Source: Pantoea sp. GD03673
GTDB lineage: Bacteria > Pseudomonadota > Gammaproteobacteria > Enterobacterales > Enterobacteriaceae
Length of the DNA: 64,000 nucleotides
Reading direction: 5' to 3'
NCBI RefSeq assembly: GCF_029844725.1
Contig: NZ_JAOCKJ010000003.1
Location: 124,001 to 188,000, forward strand
How positions within the stretch are numbered: position 1 is the stretch's first letter; every line of letters starts with the position of its first letter. Positions 16,165 through 24,873 of this stretch are shown in pieces. The position numbers were made by a program, and so were the translations under genes. A model generated the notes under the pieces. The model made no database searches. It worked only from the letters and a program-made list of their open reading frames with translations, and was not told where the DNA came from.

Positions 16165-17316
16165 ATGAGCAATGCGTCACAACTGATTGAATGGCGGCGC
16201 GAACTGCACACCTGGCCGGAATTGTCGGGTCAGGAGTTTGCCACCACAGCCAGATTGCGGGGCTGGTTGCAGGCAGCGGGCATCCGGCTGCCTGACTATC
16301 CCCTTGAGACAGGCCTTGTCGCGGAAATTGGTCACGGCGAGACAGTCATCGCACTGCGTGCCGACATCGATGCACTGCCCATTCATGAGGCGAGCGGGGT
16401 ACGTTTTCACTCCCGGCATCCCGGCGTGATGCACGCCTGCGGTCACGACCTGCACAGCGCGGTGATGCTGGGCGCGGCGTTGCAGCTTCATGCCCAGGCG
16501 GATCGGTTACCCGGTCGGGTGCGCATCCTGTTTCAGCCTGCTGAAGAGATTGCACGCGGCGCACGCCAGTTCATCGAGGCGGGCGTACTGGATGAGGTGC
16601 AGGCTATTTTCGGGATGCACAACGAACCCTCCCTGCCTGTCGGCACGTTTGCCACCCGCAGCGGGGCGTTTTACGCCAATACGGACAAATTTGTTATTCG
16701 CGTCACCGGCAAAGGCGCGCATGCCGCGTATCCCGAGCAGGGCGTCGACAGTATTGTCACCGCCAGTCAGATTATCCAGGCCTTACAGGGGCTCACCAGT
16801 CGCAGTTTCAATGCGCTGGATAGCCTGGTGCTGAGCATCACCCGCATCGACGGCGGCAAAAGCTGGAACGTACTGCCCGGTGCCGTTGAGTTTGGCGGCA
16901 CGGCCCGGACTCACGATTTACAACTGCGTGCCGAACTGGAACAGCGGATCCGCACGCTGGTTGCGCACTTTGCTGAAGCCAATGGGGCACAGGCGACCCT
17001 GAGCTGGCATCCCGGCCCGCCCGTGCTGGTCAACGATGCGCACTGGGCCGCTTTCAGCAGCGACCTGGCGCAGCAGGCAGGCTATCGGGTGCAGTCCGCC
17101 GGACTGCATCTGCTGGGTGAAGATTTTGCCTTTTACCTGCAACAGGTGCCGGGCGCGTTTGTCAGCATCGGCAGCGCCAGTGATTTTGGTCTGCACCATG
17201 CCAGCTTTAACCCGGATGAGGCGCTGATCGCTCCCGCCGCCGACTACTTCGCCCGTCTGGCCTGCGCAGCACTGCAACATCTCCGTGCCCGATGTCGGGA
17301 CACCCCGCTGAACTGA
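16165..17316 (+). CDS. M20D amidohydrolase (YxeP/YtnL/hippurate hydrolase-like)
   Basis: 383 residues from ATG 16165, which has GGAGAG upstream; the frame is open earlier only through the previous gene. Residues follow the M20D aminoacylase pattern: RRELHTWPELSGQEF at 11-25, ALRADIDALPIHE, MHACGHDLHSAVMLGAAL near 92 with the metal ligands, FQPAEEIARGARQFIEAG with the catalytic Glu pair, and GMHNEPSLPVG. It hydrolyses an N-acyl amino acid in the cytosol. In Bacillus the homologous deacetylase acts on N-acetylated cysteine conjugates after the monooxygenase step, a role I infer here from the neighbours. Confidence 0.88.
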   Translation: MSNASQLIEWRRELHTWPELSGQEFATTARLRGWLQAAGIRLPDYPLETGLVAEIGHGETVIALRADIDALPIHEASGVRFHSRHPGVMHACGHDLHSAVMLGAALQLHAQADRLPGRVRILFQPAEEIARGARQFIEAGVLDEVQAIFGMHNEPSLPVGTFATRSGAFYANTDKFVIRVTGKGAHAAYPEQGVDSIVTASQIIQALQGLTSRSFNALDSLVLSITRIDGGKSWNVLPGAVEFGGTARTHDLQLRAELEQRIRTLVAHFAEANGAQATLSWHPGPPVLVNDAHWAAFSSDLAQQAGYRVQSAGLHLLGEDFAFYLQQVPGAFVSIGSASDFGLHHASFNPDEALIAPAADYFARLACAALQHLRARCRDTPLN

Positions 17317-17396
17317 ATTCATCTGCAGCCCGTTAAAACACAGGGGTTTTAAAAACCCTCGTCGGGCATCGCCACGACTAAAAAAGAGAGAGCATC

Positions 17397-18710
17397 ATGA
17401 CCACAAGACAACTTCGGCTGGGCACCATTCTGCATGGCGCATCGGGAAATATGTCCGCCTGGCGCCACCCGGCAGCACAGGCAGATGCCAGCATCAGCCT
17501 GGACTATGCCAAAAAAATCGCCCGCAAGGCGGAGCAGGGAAAGCTCGATTTTCTGTTCGTCGCCGACGGATTATTTATTAATGAGAAATCGATTCCGCAC
17601 TTTCTGAATCGCTTTGAGCCGCTGACGCTGCTTTCAGCACTGGCGGGCGTCACGGAACATCTGGGGCTGGTTGGCACCGTTTCCACCTCTTATAGCGAGC
17701 CGTTCACCGTGGCGCGCCAGTTTGCCAGTCTCGATCATCTCAGCGGCGGTCGTGCGGGCTGGAACGTTGTGACCTCGCCGCTGGAGGGGTCTGCAAAAAA
17801 CTTTTCCCGCGAGAAACACCCGGAACACGCGCTGCGTTACCGCATTGCCGACGAGTATCTGACGGTGGTGAAAGGCTTGTGGGACTCATGGGAGCAGGAT
17901 GCCTTTGTGCGAAACAAGGCGACGGGGCAGTTTTTCGATCCGGCAAAGCTGCACACGCTCGATCATCACGGTGACTTCTTCCAGGTGCAGGGGCCGCTGA
18001 ACATTGCCCGTACGCCACAGGGCCGTCCGATCATATTCCAGGCGGGTGCATCCGACGACGGTAAAAAGCTGGCGGCGCGCCATGCAGACGCCATCTTTAC
18101 CCATCAGGCTACCCGCGAAGAGGCGCAGGCCTTTTATCAGGATGTCAAACAGCAACTGAAAGCCAATGGCCGTCAGCCAGAGGACCTGCATGTTTTCCAG
18201 GGGGTCAGCGTCATCGTTGGCGAAGATGCAGAGGACGTGGAACGGCAGTATCAGACCACGGCAGCGCTGGTGTCGATTGCCGATGCGCTTAACTACCTTG
18301 GCCGGTTCTTCGACCATCACGACTTTTCACAATACCCGCTGGATGCGCCGTTCCCGGACATCGGCGACATCGGTCAGAACAGCTTCCGTAGCACAACCGA
18401 CGAGATTAAACGCAACGCGCAGCAGCATGGCCACACGCTTCGGCAGGCCGCACTGGAGGCGGCCACTCCGCGTCCGCTGTTTCACGGCACCCCGGAAGCG
18501 GTTGCGGATGGTCTGCAGCTCTGGTTTGAGACCCACGCCACAGACGGTTTCATTATCAATGGCGGTACACCCGACGCCTTTGAGCGTTTTGTCGACCACG
18601 TGGTGCCCATTCTGCAGGCTCGCGGCCTGACGCGCCGCGACTATCCGGGCAGCACCCTGCGCGACAGCTTTGCCCTTAAACCACCCGTTAATCAGTTCAC
18701 CTCACGCTAA
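17397..18710 (+). CDS. LLM-class flavin monooxygenase, NtaA/SnaA/DszA family (YtnJ/YxeK-like)
   Basis: 437 residues, typical length of the NtaA/SnaA/DszA family. Diagnostic parts are [20 protein letters not shown] at 7-26, [29 protein letters not shown] near 95, [11 protein letters not shown] near 120 and [15 protein letters not shown] near 220. Family members use FMNH2 from a separate reductase to cleave C-S or C-N bonds. The YxeK/YtnJ subgroup oxidises N-acetyl-S-substituted cysteines. An 80-base gap before it contains an imperfect palindrome around AGGGGTTTTAAAAACCCT (17342-17359), which may affect mRNA processing. Confidence 0.87.
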   Translation: MTTRQLRLGTILHGASGNMSAWRHPAAQADASISLDYAKKIARKAEQGKLDFLFVADGLFINEKSIPHFLNRFEPLTLLSALAGVTEHLGLVGTVSTSYSEPFTVARQFASLDHLSGGRAGWNVVTSPLEGSAKNFSREKHPEHALRYRIADEYLTVVKGLWDSWEQDAFVRNKATGQFFDPAKLHTLDHHGDFFQVQGPLNIARTPQGRPIIFQAGASDDGKKLAARHADAIFTHQATREEAQAFYQDVKQQLKANGRQPEDLHVFQGVSVIVGEDAEDVERQYQTTAALVSIADALNYLGRFFDHHDFSQYPLDAPFPDIGDIGQNSFRSTTDEIKRNAQQHGHTLRQAALEAATPRPLFHGTPEAVADGLQLWFETHATDGFIINGGTPDAFERFVDHVVPILQARGLTRRDYPGSTLRDSFALKPPVNQFTSR

Positions 18711-18721
18711 GAGCACCAGCC

Positions 18722-19663
18722 ATGCAAACATCATTGCACCTTATCGCCCTGCTTATTCTGGCCGCCAGCAGCACCGTACAGGCTGAAGGCACCAGCGTCT
18801 CCTATAACGGTCAGCGCGTCAGTCTGGAAGCCAACAAAGCTCCGATTAATACCGTGAAGAATCCCGATGCCATCGCGCAACTGCCTGCGGGTCATCACTT
18901 TGTCGTACCCGGTTCCTTTACCGTGGCGGTGGCGGCGCTGAATTCTCCGCCGCTGACGGTGTTCTCTGATGACAACAAAACCCTTCTCGGCAGCGAAGTG
19001 GATATTGCCCGACTGGTTGCAGACAGCCTGGGTCTGAAACTCAACATCGTTCCGACATCGTGGGAAGGCTGGCCGCTGGGGGTGGCTTCAGGCAAGTATG
19101 ACGCGGCGATCTCCAACATTACCGTGACCAAAGCGCGTAAAGAGAAGTTCGACTTCGCCACCTACCGCAAAGATTCACTGGGCTTTTATGTCAGCACCCG
19201 CAGCCCGATTACGTCACTGACCCGCGCGGAAGACACTGCCGGGCTGCGGATCATTGTGGGATCCGGCACCAATCAGGAGGCCATTCTGCTGGCATGGGAT
19301 AAAGAGAATCAGGCAAAAGGCCTTAAAGCCTTTACCCCGATCTACGCCAAAGATGATGCCGCACAAACGCTGGCGCTGCAGGCGGGGCGAGCCGATGCCT
19401 GGTTTGGCCCTAACGTCATTGGTGCCTGGAAAGCGGCGCTGCTCGGTAAAACCCGGCTGGCGGGCAGTGTGGATGGTGGCTGGCCAAAAGCAGCACACAT
19501 TGCGGTGACGGTGAAAAAAGGCAGCGGGCTGGCGGAACCGATCAGCACCGCGCTGAATGGCGTGATCGCCAATGGCGACTACCAGAAGGTGCTGAACCGC
19601 TGGGGCGAAGGCGTTGAGCACATCGACCGTTCAGAAATCAATCCCGCCGGGCTGGGCGACTAA
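18722..19663 (+). CDS. Amino-acid ABC transporter substrate-binding protein 1 (SBP family 3)
   Basis: 313 residues. Signal peptide about 1-22 (ending VQA), then an SBP_bac_3 domain: DNKTLLGSEVDIARLVADSLGLKLNIVPTSWEG split around residues 83-116, and the RKEKFDFATYRKDSLGFYV region near 140. It begins 11 bases after the monooxygenase gene. About 40 percent of the residues appear shared with the second binding protein at the operon end, so the two are paralogues that probably load the same transporter with related ligands. The TcyJ/TcyK pair of the Bacillus ytm operon has the same layout. Confidence 0.85.
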   Translation: MQTSLHLIALLILAASSTVQAEGTSVSYNGQRVSLEANKAPINTVKNPDAIAQLPAGHHFVVPGSFTVAVAALNSPPLTVFSDDNKTLLGSEVDIARLVADSLGLKLNIVPTSWEGWPLGVASGKYDAAISNITVTKARKEKFDFATYRKDSLGFYVSTRSPITSLTRAEDTAGLRIIVGSGTNQEAILLAWDKENQAKGLKAFTPIYAKDDAAQTLALQAGRADAWFGPNVIGAWKAALLGKTRLAGSVDGGWPKAAHIAVTVKKGSGLAEPISTALNGVIANGDYQKVLNRWGEGVEHIDRSEINPAGLGD

Positions 19664-19673
19664 GGAGCTGACC

Positions 19674-20186
19674 ATGAGTGAATCCACTTTCCGCGAGGTC
19701 TCACCCGATGCACCCGAGCTGCAACCGATTCTGAGCGGCCTGTTCGGCGAATATTCGGCGCGTTATGGCGACTATTTTGCCCGCCATAAAGAGCAGGAAT
19801 TAACCGCGTGGTATCTGCCGCCGCAGGGGCTGTTCATTGTGCTGGAACGAGATGGCGAGATCATCGCTATGGGCGCTTACAAACCCTATGACCCGCAGAC
19901 TGCCGAACTCAAGCGTATCTGGACCCGCAGCGATCTGCGCCGTCAGGGGCTGGCGCTGGTGGTACTCCAGGAGCTGGAACGGCGTGCCCTGCAGGCGGGT
20001 TATCAGCGGCTGTTTCTCACCACCGGCTTCCGCCAGCCGGAAGCAGTTCGGCTCTATACCGGTCACGGTTATCAGCCACAGTGTGATCTGAGCGGCGACC
20101 TGGAGCGTTACGGCCAGCCGCCGCACGACGGACGACTGCGTTTTATCAAAGTGATCGGCGTCGGTAACGTCGCCGAGGCGAGTTAA
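19674..20186 (+). CDS. GNAT-family N-acetyltransferase
   Basis: 170 residues from ATG 19674, preceded by AAGGAG at nine bases; the open frame to 19614 overlaps the previous gene. The acetyl-CoA binding core is LKRIWTRSDLRRQGLALVVLQELERRAL near residues 75-102, with ETGFRQPEAVRLYTGHGY-type C-terminal motif (FLTTGFRQPEAVRLYTGHGY). Within an operon that also has an N-deacylase and C-S monooxygenases, it likely acetylates the amino group of the imported cysteine conjugate before oxidation, as YxeL/YtmI do. That substrate assignment is inference. Confidence 0.8.
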   Translation: MSESTFREVSPDAPELQPILSGLFGEYSARYGDYFARHKEQELTAWYLPPQGLFIVLERDGEIIAMGAYKPYDPQTAELKRIWTRSDLRRQGLALVVLQELERRALQAGYQRLFLTTGFRQPEAVRLYTGHGYQPQCDLSGDLERYGQPPHDGRLRFIKVIGVGNVAEAS

Positions 20187-20195
20187 GGAGTGACG

Positions 20196-21122
20196 ATGAG
20201 CAAACATCAACATTTACAGGTGGTCCCGGCACGTTATCCGGCACGCACCGCAGGCGCTATCCTGGCGCTGTTTATTCTGGCAGGCGTGGTGCAGTCAGTG
20301 GCCTTTAATCCGCGCTGGGAGTGGCGCGTGTTTGCCCACTGGTTCTTCGACCCGGTGATCCTGCATGGCCTGGGTCAGACGCTGCTGCTGACCCTGCTGG
20401 GCACGCTCTTCAGCCTCATTTTCGGCGGTCTGCTGGCGCTGGCACGACTCTCCTCGTCGTGGCTGCTGAGCACGCTGGCATGGGGCTACATCTGGCTGTT
20501 CCGTTCGCTGCCGCTGATTGTGGTGCTGATTATTCTTTATAACTTCGCCTATCTTTACGACACCCTGTCGCTCGGCATTCCCTTTACCGGCCTGTCGTGG
20601 GGCGCGTTTCAGACGATTAACGTGCTGGGCCAGTTTCAGGCGGCGGTGATTGGTCTGACGCTGGTGCAGGCGGCCTACAGTGCGGAGATTATTCGTGGCG
20701 GGATCCTCGGCGTTGACCAGGGGCAGGTGGAAGCCGCTTCCGCACTCGGTCTCTCTGCGTCGCGTCGGACCTTCCGTATCATTCTGCCGCAGGCGCTGCG
20801 CGCCATTATTCCCACCGCATTTAACGAGGTCATCAGCCTGGCGAAAGGCACGTCGATGGTTTATGTGCTGGCGATGCCAGAGCTGTTTTACACCATCCAG
20901 ATGATCTACAACCGTAATCAGGAAGTGATCCCGCTTTTGATGGTCGGTGCCGCCTGGTATCTGATTATCACCACCGTGTTGTCCGTGATTCAGTATTACG
21001 TCGAGCGCTGGCTGGCCCGCAGCGTTAACCGTGAGCCGCACGCTTCGCGCTGGCAACAATGGCGCAACCGCGTCACGCCCCTTCATCCGACCGAGGAGAT
21101 CAGCCATGTCCGAAGCCATTGA
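20196..21122 (+). CDS. Polar amino-acid ABC transporter permease
   Basis: 308 residues from ATG 20196 with AAGGAG upstream; an in-frame GTG two codons earlier is less likely. One N-terminal membrane segment (residues 17-37) is followed by the HEQRo-type permease domain: LGQTLLLTLLGTLFSLIFGG, LFRSLPLIVVLIILYNF, and the ATPase loop SALGLSASRRTFRIILPQALR near 190. A single permease gene implies a homodimeric channel. Its 3' end overlaps the ATPase gene by 17 bases. Confidence 0.88.
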   Translation: MSKHQHLQVVPARYPARTAGAILALFILAGVVQSVAFNPRWEWRVFAHWFFDPVILHGLGQTLLLTLLGTLFSLIFGGLLALARLSSSWLLSTLAWGYIWLFRSLPLIVVLIILYNFAYLYDTLSLGIPFTGLSWGAFQTINVLGQFQAAVIGLTLVQAAYSAEIIRGGILGVDQGQVEAASALGLSASRRTFRIILPQALRAIIPTAFNEVISLAKGTSMVYVLAMPELFYTIQMIYNRNQEVIPLLMVGAAWYLIITTVLSVIQYYVERWLARSVNREPHASRWQQWRNRVTPLHPTEEISHVRSH

Positions 21123-21900
21123 TTACCGCACTTCACATACAACCGGTGCCATCAGTATTACCGGTGTCACCAAGCGTTTTGGTAAACATACCGCGCTGGA
21201 TGATGTTTCGCTGTCGCTGGAACCCGGATCGGTCACGGTGATCCTCGGGCCGTCCGGCTCAGGTAAGTCCACGCTACTGCGCACCATCAATCATCTGGAG
21301 CGGGTCGATGAGGGATTCATTCAGATTGACGGCGACTACATCGGCTATCAGCAGCGCGGCAATAAGCTGTATGAACTCAAAGAGAAGGCGATTCTGCGGC
21401 AGCGCATCAACGTCGGCTACGTGTTCCAGAACTTCAATCTGTTTCCACACCTCAGCGTGCTGGATAACCTGACTGAAGCGCCGGTTGCCCATCGTCAGCT
21501 GACAAAGTCAGAAGCGAAAGTACGGGCGGGCGAACTCCTGGACATTGTGGGTCTGCGCCACAAAGCCGATGCCTGGCCGCGTCACCTGTCGGGCGGGCAG
21601 CAGCAGCGTATTGCGATTGCGCGGGCGCTGATGCTCAATCCCCGCGTGATGCTGTTTGACGAGCCGACCTCGGCGCTGGACCCGGAGCTGGTCGGCGAAG
21701 TGCTCGACGTGATCAAAAAGCTGGCGCGTTCCGGCACCACGCTGGTGATTGTGACGCACGAAATCGGCTTCGCCCGGGAAGTGGCAGACAACGTGGTCTT
21801 TATGGTGGATGGCCGGATTGTGGAGCAGGGCAGCACCACTCAGGTGCTCAATAATCCGCGTCATGAGCGCACCCGCCGTTTCCTGGCGCGTGTGTTATGA
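21106..21900 (+). CDS. Polar amino-acid ABC transporter ATP-binding protein
   Basis: 264 residues from ATG 21106 with GAGGAG upstream; it overlaps the permease end. All ATPase motifs are present: GPSGSGKSTLLRTINHLE, FQNFNLFPHLSVLDN, LSGGQQQRIAIARALMLNP, MLFDEPTSALDPE and VTHEIGFAREVAD, of the GlnQ/TcyN type. It powers uptake by the neighbouring permease and two binding proteins. Its stop overlaps the next start by four bases. Confidence 0.92.
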   Translation: MSEAIDYRTSHTTGAISITGVTKRFGKHTALDDVSLSLEPGSVTVILGPSGSGKSTLLRTINHLERVDEGFIQIDGDYIGYQQRGNKLYELKEKAILRQRINVGYVFQNFNLFPHLSVLDNLTEAPVAHRQLTKSEAKVRAGELLDIVGLRHKADAWPRHLSGGQQQRIAIARALMLNPRVMLFDEPTSALDPELVGEVLDVIKKLARSGTTLVIVTHEIGFAREVADNVVFMVDGRIVEQGSTTQVLNNPRHERTRRFLARVL

Positions 21901-22796
21901 GGGGGCTGACGTTAGCCGCGTTGACGCTGCTCCCGGTGCTGACCTGTTCAGCGGCGGAGAGAGCCGATGTGCTGAAAAACGAGACCCCGATCCATGCCCC
22001 GGCTAATCCGCAGGCGATAGCGAAAATTCCGGCTGATTTCCACTTTATCGAACCCGGCACGCTGACGGTTGCGACTTCCGCGACCATCTCACCGCCGCTG
22101 TCGCTGCTGGCGTCTGACAACGTCACGCGAATCGGCAGCGATCCCGATATCGCCAGGCTACTGGCTGACAGCCTGGGACTCAGGCTGAAGCTGGTGCCGG
22201 CGTCGTGGGAGGACTGGCCGCTGGGTATCAGCGCCGGACGTTATGATGTCGCGATGTTTAATATTGCCGTCACCGAAGAGCGCAAGAAGCGGTTCGATTT
22301 CGCCACGTATCGCGCCGACAATCACGCCTTTGCGGTGAAAAGCGACAGTAAAATCACTCAGATTAACAGCCCGCCTGATATTGCCGGTAAGCGGATTATC
22401 GTCTCATCGGGCACGAATCAGGAGCGCATTCTGCTGAGCTGGGACCAGCAGAACCGGGCCAGGGGTTTACCTGCGGTTAAGCCGATCTACCTTACCGATG
22501 ATGCCTCAGCGACGCTGACACTACTGTCGGGACGGGCTGATGCTATCTTTGGCCCGCACTCGATGGCCGCCTGGAAAGTGGCATCACGCGGCCAGACAAA
22601 GCTGGTCGGGCGCGGGCCGTTTCGCGCCTGGGTCGCCGTGACCACTAAAAAGAACAACGGTCTGGCACCTGCACTGCAGGCCGCGGTGGACGGCACCATT
22701 GCGGGGGGACAGTATCAGCAGGTGCAGGCCCGCTGGGGTGAACAGGATGAAGCCATCACTCACTCCACGGTCAATCCACCGGGCATTGTTTACTGA
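21897..22796 (+). CDS. Amino-acid ABC transporter substrate-binding protein 2 (SBP family 3)
   Basis: 299 residues, signal peptide about 1-22, then an SBP_bac_3 domain with the same order of blocks as the first binding protein (RIGSDPDIARLLADSLGLRL, SWEDWPLGISAGRYDVAMFN, RFDFATYRADNHAF, IVSSGTNQERILLSWD). Both share the unusual TVNPPGI/EINPAGL C-terminus. The ATG overlaps the ATPase stop (ATGA). Last gene of the operon, followed by a strong hairpin. Two binding proteins for one permease would widen the range of sulfur amino acids taken up. Confidence 0.85.
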   Translation: MRGLTLAALTLLPVLTCSAAERADVLKNETPIHAPANPQAIAKIPADFHFIEPGTLTVATSATISPPLSLLASDNVTRIGSDPDIARLLADSLGLRLKLVPASWEDWPLGISAGRYDVAMFNIAVTEERKKRFDFATYRADNHAFAVKSDSKITQINSPPDIAGKRIIVSSGTNQERILLSWDQQNRARGLPAVKPIYLTDDASATLTLLSGRADAIFGPHSMAAWKVASRGQTKLVGRGPFRAWVAVTTKKNNGLAPALQAAVDGTIAGGQYQQVQARWGEQDEAITHSTVNPPGIVY

Positions 22797-22807
22797 ACCT
22801 GCTGGGT

Positions 22808-22838
22808 CTGGCTGGCCGGTGCCCCACCGGCCAGCCAG
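22808..22838 (+). terminator. Hairpin ending the monooxygenase/importer operon
   Basis: CTGGCTGGCCGG and CCGGCCAGCCAG pair perfectly (12 bases) around a seven-base loop, 11 bases after the last stop. Only a weak AATATTGTCTGTT follows, so termination may be rho-assisted. Confidence 0.6.
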
Positions 22839-23002
22839 AATATTGTCTGTTGCAACAAGGCTGTATCGCCTCATGCACCGCTCTCGTCCTGCTCGCAGCG
22901 CGCCCCTGAATTGGGCTACACTCTTCAGCGTAAGTGATTTATCCTGCCCGCCTGTTTCCGTTAAAATTCACTGCGTGGCGGAGTCATTGACCTGGAAGCC
23001 CC

Positions 23003-23563
23003 ATGAAAATCAGATTCCTTTCTGCTAATGAGCAAAAGCTGGCGGAGGTGCGTAAGATACTTGAGCCTGTCGGGGTCGAAGTCTTACCCATCGCCCGTCG
23101 CATCGAAGAAATTCAGACTGAAAACGAGCTCGACCTGGTGCGCGACAAACTGACCAAAGCCTTTTCGCTGATTGGGCGGCCGCTGTTTGTGGAGCATACC
23201 GGCCTCTATCTGGATGGCCTGAATGGTCTGCCCGCCGGGCTGACCCGTATCTTCTGGAACCGCCTGGACGCGGAGCGCTTTACCGCGCTGGTGCAGGGGC
23301 TCGACAGCCAGGCTGTAACGGCCAAAACCGTGCTCGGCTACTGCGACGGTCGCAAAATGTATCAGTTCTCGGGTGAGCTGCGCGGCACCATCGCCGCAAA
23401 ACCTGCCGGGACGCGTGGCTTCCAGTGGGACTGCGTGTTTATCCCGGAGGGCTATGAGCAGACGTTTGCTGAGATGGGCGAACTCAAGAATGAGATTTCG
23501 ATGCGGCGCATCGCGCTGGATCGCTTCGCCACCTTTTTAAAAACCTCGCGGGGAGTGGCATGA
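23003..23563 (+). CDS. HAM1/ITPA-like protein with altered active site (KomB-like)
   Basis: 186 residues, HAM1/inosine triphosphatase fold: FLSANEQKLAEVRKIL at the N-terminus (nucleotide-binding SxNxxK), FVEHTGLYLDGLNGLPAGLTR at 62-82 and GFQWDCVFIPEGYEQTFAEM near 140. In active ITPA/RdgB enzymes the first block reads (V/A)(E/D)D(T/S) and the last reads SHR; here the catalytic Asp is His65 and the SHR histidine is Met167. The protein probably binds but does not hydrolyse non-canonical purine nucleotides. It overlaps a SIR2 gene by four bases. HAM1 plus SIR2 is the KomB/KomC pair of the Kongming anti-phage system, which senses dITP; the deaminase KomA is not nearby. Confidence 0.85.
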   Translation: MKIRFLSANEQKLAEVRKILEPVGVEVLPIARRIEEIQTENELDLVRDKLTKAFSLIGRPLFVEHTGLYLDGLNGLPAGLTRIFWNRLDAERFTALVQGLDSQAVTAKTVLGYCDGRKMYQFSGELRGTIAAKPAGTRGFQWDCVFIPEGYEQTFAEMGELKNEISMRRIALDRFATFLKTSRGVA

Positions 23564-24354
23564 AACCTGAACTCAAACGCGCCTATGATTCCGGTAAACT
23601 CATTCTGTTTGCCGGTGCCGGTATTTCGCGTAATTTTGGCCTTCCCGAGTGGCATGAACTGATTGCTCATCTTGCTAACGAGCTGGGTTACGATCCCAAA
23701 ATCTTCAACACCTACGGCACGCACCTGTCGCTGGCGGAGTATTACAAGCAAAAGAAAGGTTCGCTTGGCCCGCTACGCAGCTGGATGGATCGCGAGTGGC
23801 ACCGGCCAGATATCGATGTCCGGTCCTCAGAAATTCATACCATGATTACCCAGGGTAATTTTTCACGCATCTACACCACCAATTACGATCGCTGGCTGGA
23901 AGCGGCGCACGACGCGCACGGCGTCCCGTATTATAAGGTGGCGAATGCCGCCGACCTGGTCTCTCTGACGGAAGATAAGCGTCACATCATCAAGCTGCAC
24001 GGTGACTTCGATGACGACACCTCTATCGTGCTTGATGAGAGCAGCTATTTCGAACGCCTCTATTTTGACTCACCGCTCGACATCAAACTGACCCACGACG
24101 TTATGGGTAACTCGGTGCTGTTTGTGGGCTACAGCATCAGTGATTTCAACATTCGCCTGCTGTTTTACCGTCTGACCAAGATGTGGGGCCGCACCGGCCT
24201 GGCGACGGCCCGGCCAAAATCGTACCTCTTCACCAACCGCAACAATCCGGTAGCCAAAGAGGTGCTGGGGCAGTGGGGGATCGAGGTGATCGTTTCCGAA
24301 GAGGACGATCCGCGTAAGGCGCTGGCGATGTTCCTTGAAGAACTCCTGGTGTAG
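23560..24354 (+). CDS. SIR2-domain protein, probable NADase effector (KomC-like)
   Basis: 264 residues, SIR2_2-type domain over the whole length. The NAD-binding loop is LFAGAGISRNFGLPEW at 16-31, the catalytic Asn is in YTTNYDRW near 108, the His in IIKLHGDF near 147, and VLFVGYSISDFNIRLLF lies near 190. All residues needed for NAD cleavage look intact. SIR2 proteins of this type deplete NAD+ in several anti-phage systems and kill or arrest the infected cell. ATG overlaps the HAM1 stop (ATGA), so the two are made together, and I infer a complex in which the HAM1 protein senses and SIR2 acts. yebG, an SOS gene, follows 155 bases later. Confidence 0.87.
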   Translation: MKPELKRAYDSGKLILFAGAGISRNFGLPEWHELIAHLANELGYDPKIFNTYGTHLSLAEYYKQKKGSLGPLRSWMDREWHRPDIDVRSSEIHTMITQGNFSRIYTTNYDRWLEAAHDAHGVPYYKVANAADLVSLTEDKRHIIKLHGDFDDDTSIVLDESSYFERLYFDSPLDIKLTHDVMGNSVLFVGYSISDFNIRLLFYRLTKMWGRTGLATARPKSYLFTNRNNPVAKEVLGQWGIEVIVSEEDDPRKALAMFLEELLV

Positions 24355-24474
24355 TCAGCCTGATTTCCGGCAGGGAAGCGCCAGAAAAAAGAAAAAACCT
24401 GCACACGGTTAAGGTTAGCCTGAACGCAACCGGGAAACCTGATTCTCTGCTGGCAAAGCATAACCGGCATGATA

Positions 24475-24494
24475 TACTGTATGCATACACAGTA
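24475..24494 (+). promoter_or_regulatory. LexA box of yebG
   Basis: TACTGTATGCATACACAGTA has the full CTGT-N8-ACAG core and fits the SOS consensus. It is 15 bases before the yebG ATG, so LexA would block yebG until DNA damage. Confidence 0.9.
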
Positions 24495-24509
24495 CCTGAG
24501 GGCGAAAAG

Positions 24510-24839
24510 ATGGCTGTTGAAACAAAATTTGTTGTAGTCAGAAAGGGTGAAGAGAAGATGACGTTTGCCAATAAGAAAGAGGCCGATGCCTACGACAAAA
24601 TGCTCGATATGGCCGAAGCCTTCACTGACTGGCTGTTACAGCATCAACCTGCACTGGATGAATCTCAGGCGGAAACGCTGGGCCTGCTGATCGCCGAGCA
24701 GAAAGACGCGGTGCAGCACATTCTGCGCACCAGCAAACTGCCGGAAGTGGCCGCAGGCGCGACAAAGCCTGAAGCTGTAGCAGAGGAGAGTGCAGAAGAG
24801 CCTGCTGCAAAGAAAGTACGCGCCGTTAAAGCCGCGTAA
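24510..24839 (+). CDS. yebG: SOS-induced protein YebG
   Basis: 109 residues against 96 in E. coli; the extra length is an Ala/Glu/Lys-rich tail from about residue 80. The N-terminus MAVETKFVVVRKGEEKMTFANKKEADAYDKMLDMAE is that of YebG (given here in reference to residues 1-36 in part: KFVVVRKGEEKM and KKEADAYDKMLDMA). YebG is a small DNA-damage-inducible protein of unclear molecular role. A near-perfect LexA box lies directly upstream. Confidence 0.92.
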   Translation: MAVETKFVVVRKGEEKMTFANKKEADAYDKMLDMAEAFTDWLLQHQPALDESQAETLGLLIAEQKDAVQHILRTSKLPEVAAGATKPEAVAEESAEEPAAKKVRAVKAA

Positions 24840-24846
24840 TCGCCAC

Positions 24847-24873
24847 AACGCCGGAACAGAACGTTCCGGCGTT
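24847..24873 (+). terminator. Hairpin after yebG
   Basis: AACGCCGGAAC and GTTCCGGCGTT pair over 11 bases around AGAAC, seven bases after the stop. No U-tract follows. The rest of the gap to 25199 shows no gene I can support; the bgl promoter should lie near 25163-25190 (TTGAGG-16-TAGAGT is one candidate). Confidence 0.6.

Noticed and set aside
20295-21119. 274-codon open frame antisense to the amino-acid permease
   Set aside because: Residue mix rich in Gln, Arg and His is typical of the reverse of a membrane-protein gene; no support.
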